The notes under the pieces: model-generated | The model's database searches: none | Told to the model about the DNA's origin: nothing | Seen by the model: only the letters and a program-made list of their open reading frames with translations | Shown here: positions 63,761 through 64,000 of the stretch, piece after piece | Layout of the letters: each line of letters opens with the position of its first letter | Position numbering within the stretch: position 1 is the first letter of the stretch | Assembly (NCBI GenBank): GCA_963932145.1 | Contig: OZ010611.1 | Span: forward strand, 50,289,461-50,353,460 | Length of the DNA stretch: 64,000 nt | Reading direction: 5' to 3' | Source of the DNA: Acanthosepion lycidas | Taxonomy: Eukaryota > Mollusca > Cephalopoda > Sepiida > Sepiidae | Program-made: the position numbers and the translations under genes

Positions 63761-64000
63761 ATCATTGGCGGTGGCTCGTATGCATCAGTTTTTAATGAGC
63801 TCAGTTGGGTGTTTAGGGGTCAATAGTTTCTCAAGGCACAGTAACTCATCCATTCATTGTACCTGGCAGTAGTTTGTGGATCAATCGACAATGTTTGTAT
63901 GTATCTAGTTTACTTTTCCGAGTCATTTAACATTAACCAGCCAGTTTTTTCTCTATTCGGTATTTAGTGCTAGATCAGAATAGAAATCAGCTGTTATTAT
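63761..64000. other. Unrecognised sequence to the right edge
   Basis: Possibly the upstream continuation of the minus-strand LINE, but no motif is clear. Confidence 0.35.

Overview
The window reads as non-genic, repeat-dominated DNA from an animal nuclear genome, most likely an invertebrate. The evidence is AT-rich sequence, kilobases of simple repeats (TA, GAA/TTC, AAT, TTTC/GAAA, TCTA, CA/TG), and dead copies of metazoan element classes: Tc1/mariner, pogo-like MITEs, RTE-like and CR1-like LINEs, a Penelope-like element, tRNA- and 5S-rRNA-derived SINEs, and a possible Helitron end. I cannot name the phylum; RTE and CR1 sequences of this kind are, from memory, common in molluscs and arthropods. 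I see no intact protein-coding gene, no functional tRNA or rRNA gene and no host exon with credible splice sites. Every recognisable protein is a broken transposase, reverse-transcriptase or endonuclease remnant.

Layout. 0-2 kb: a complete but dead Tc1-type DD34E transposon followed by an RTE-like LINE tail running into GAA repeats. 2-3.3 kb: purine- then pyrimidine-rich tracts. 3.8-6.4 kb: two minisatellites (about 96 and 110 bp), composite repeat R1, and a CR1-like LINE end. 6.4-7.9 kb: an AAT/ATC satellite holding a mariner-like MITE. 8.3-10 kb: RTE remnants around TCTA arrays. 10-15.9 kb: R1 (minus strand), a 5S-derived SINE, a GAA block with a 50-bp minisatellite, and a three-copy SINE array. 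15.5-19 kb: CR1-like ends, a 370-bp duplication, and a mariner transposase pseudogene split by a mariner-like MITE. 19-21.6 kb: possible Helitron, palindromic MITE and TA-bearing repeats. 21.6-23.5 kb: a Tc1/mariner-superfamily element whose right end is a 78-bp x13 satellite. 24.6-27 kb: TTC satellite. 27.2-32.9 kb: CR1 tails, SINE trimer, short DNA transposon, long R1 minisatellite, SINE dimer. 33-37 kb: pogo-like MITE, permuted tandem RTE copies, Penelope GIY-YIG remnant. 37.5-41.7 kb: TTTC then GAAA blocks in opposite orientation. 43-51.3 kb: two large tandem arrays made of LINE C-terminal coding DNA. 51.3-56 kb: R1 with a nested SINE, an inverted repeat pair, CR1, and a 5S-derived SINE. 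56-64 kb: MITEs, TA/CA/TG arrays, further transposase and LINE remnants.

The recurring theme is that ends of mobile elements (LINE 3' ends, a transposon terminal repeat, SINEs) have become tandem repeats or satellites. That is the most interesting thing here. There is no operon or pathway to describe.
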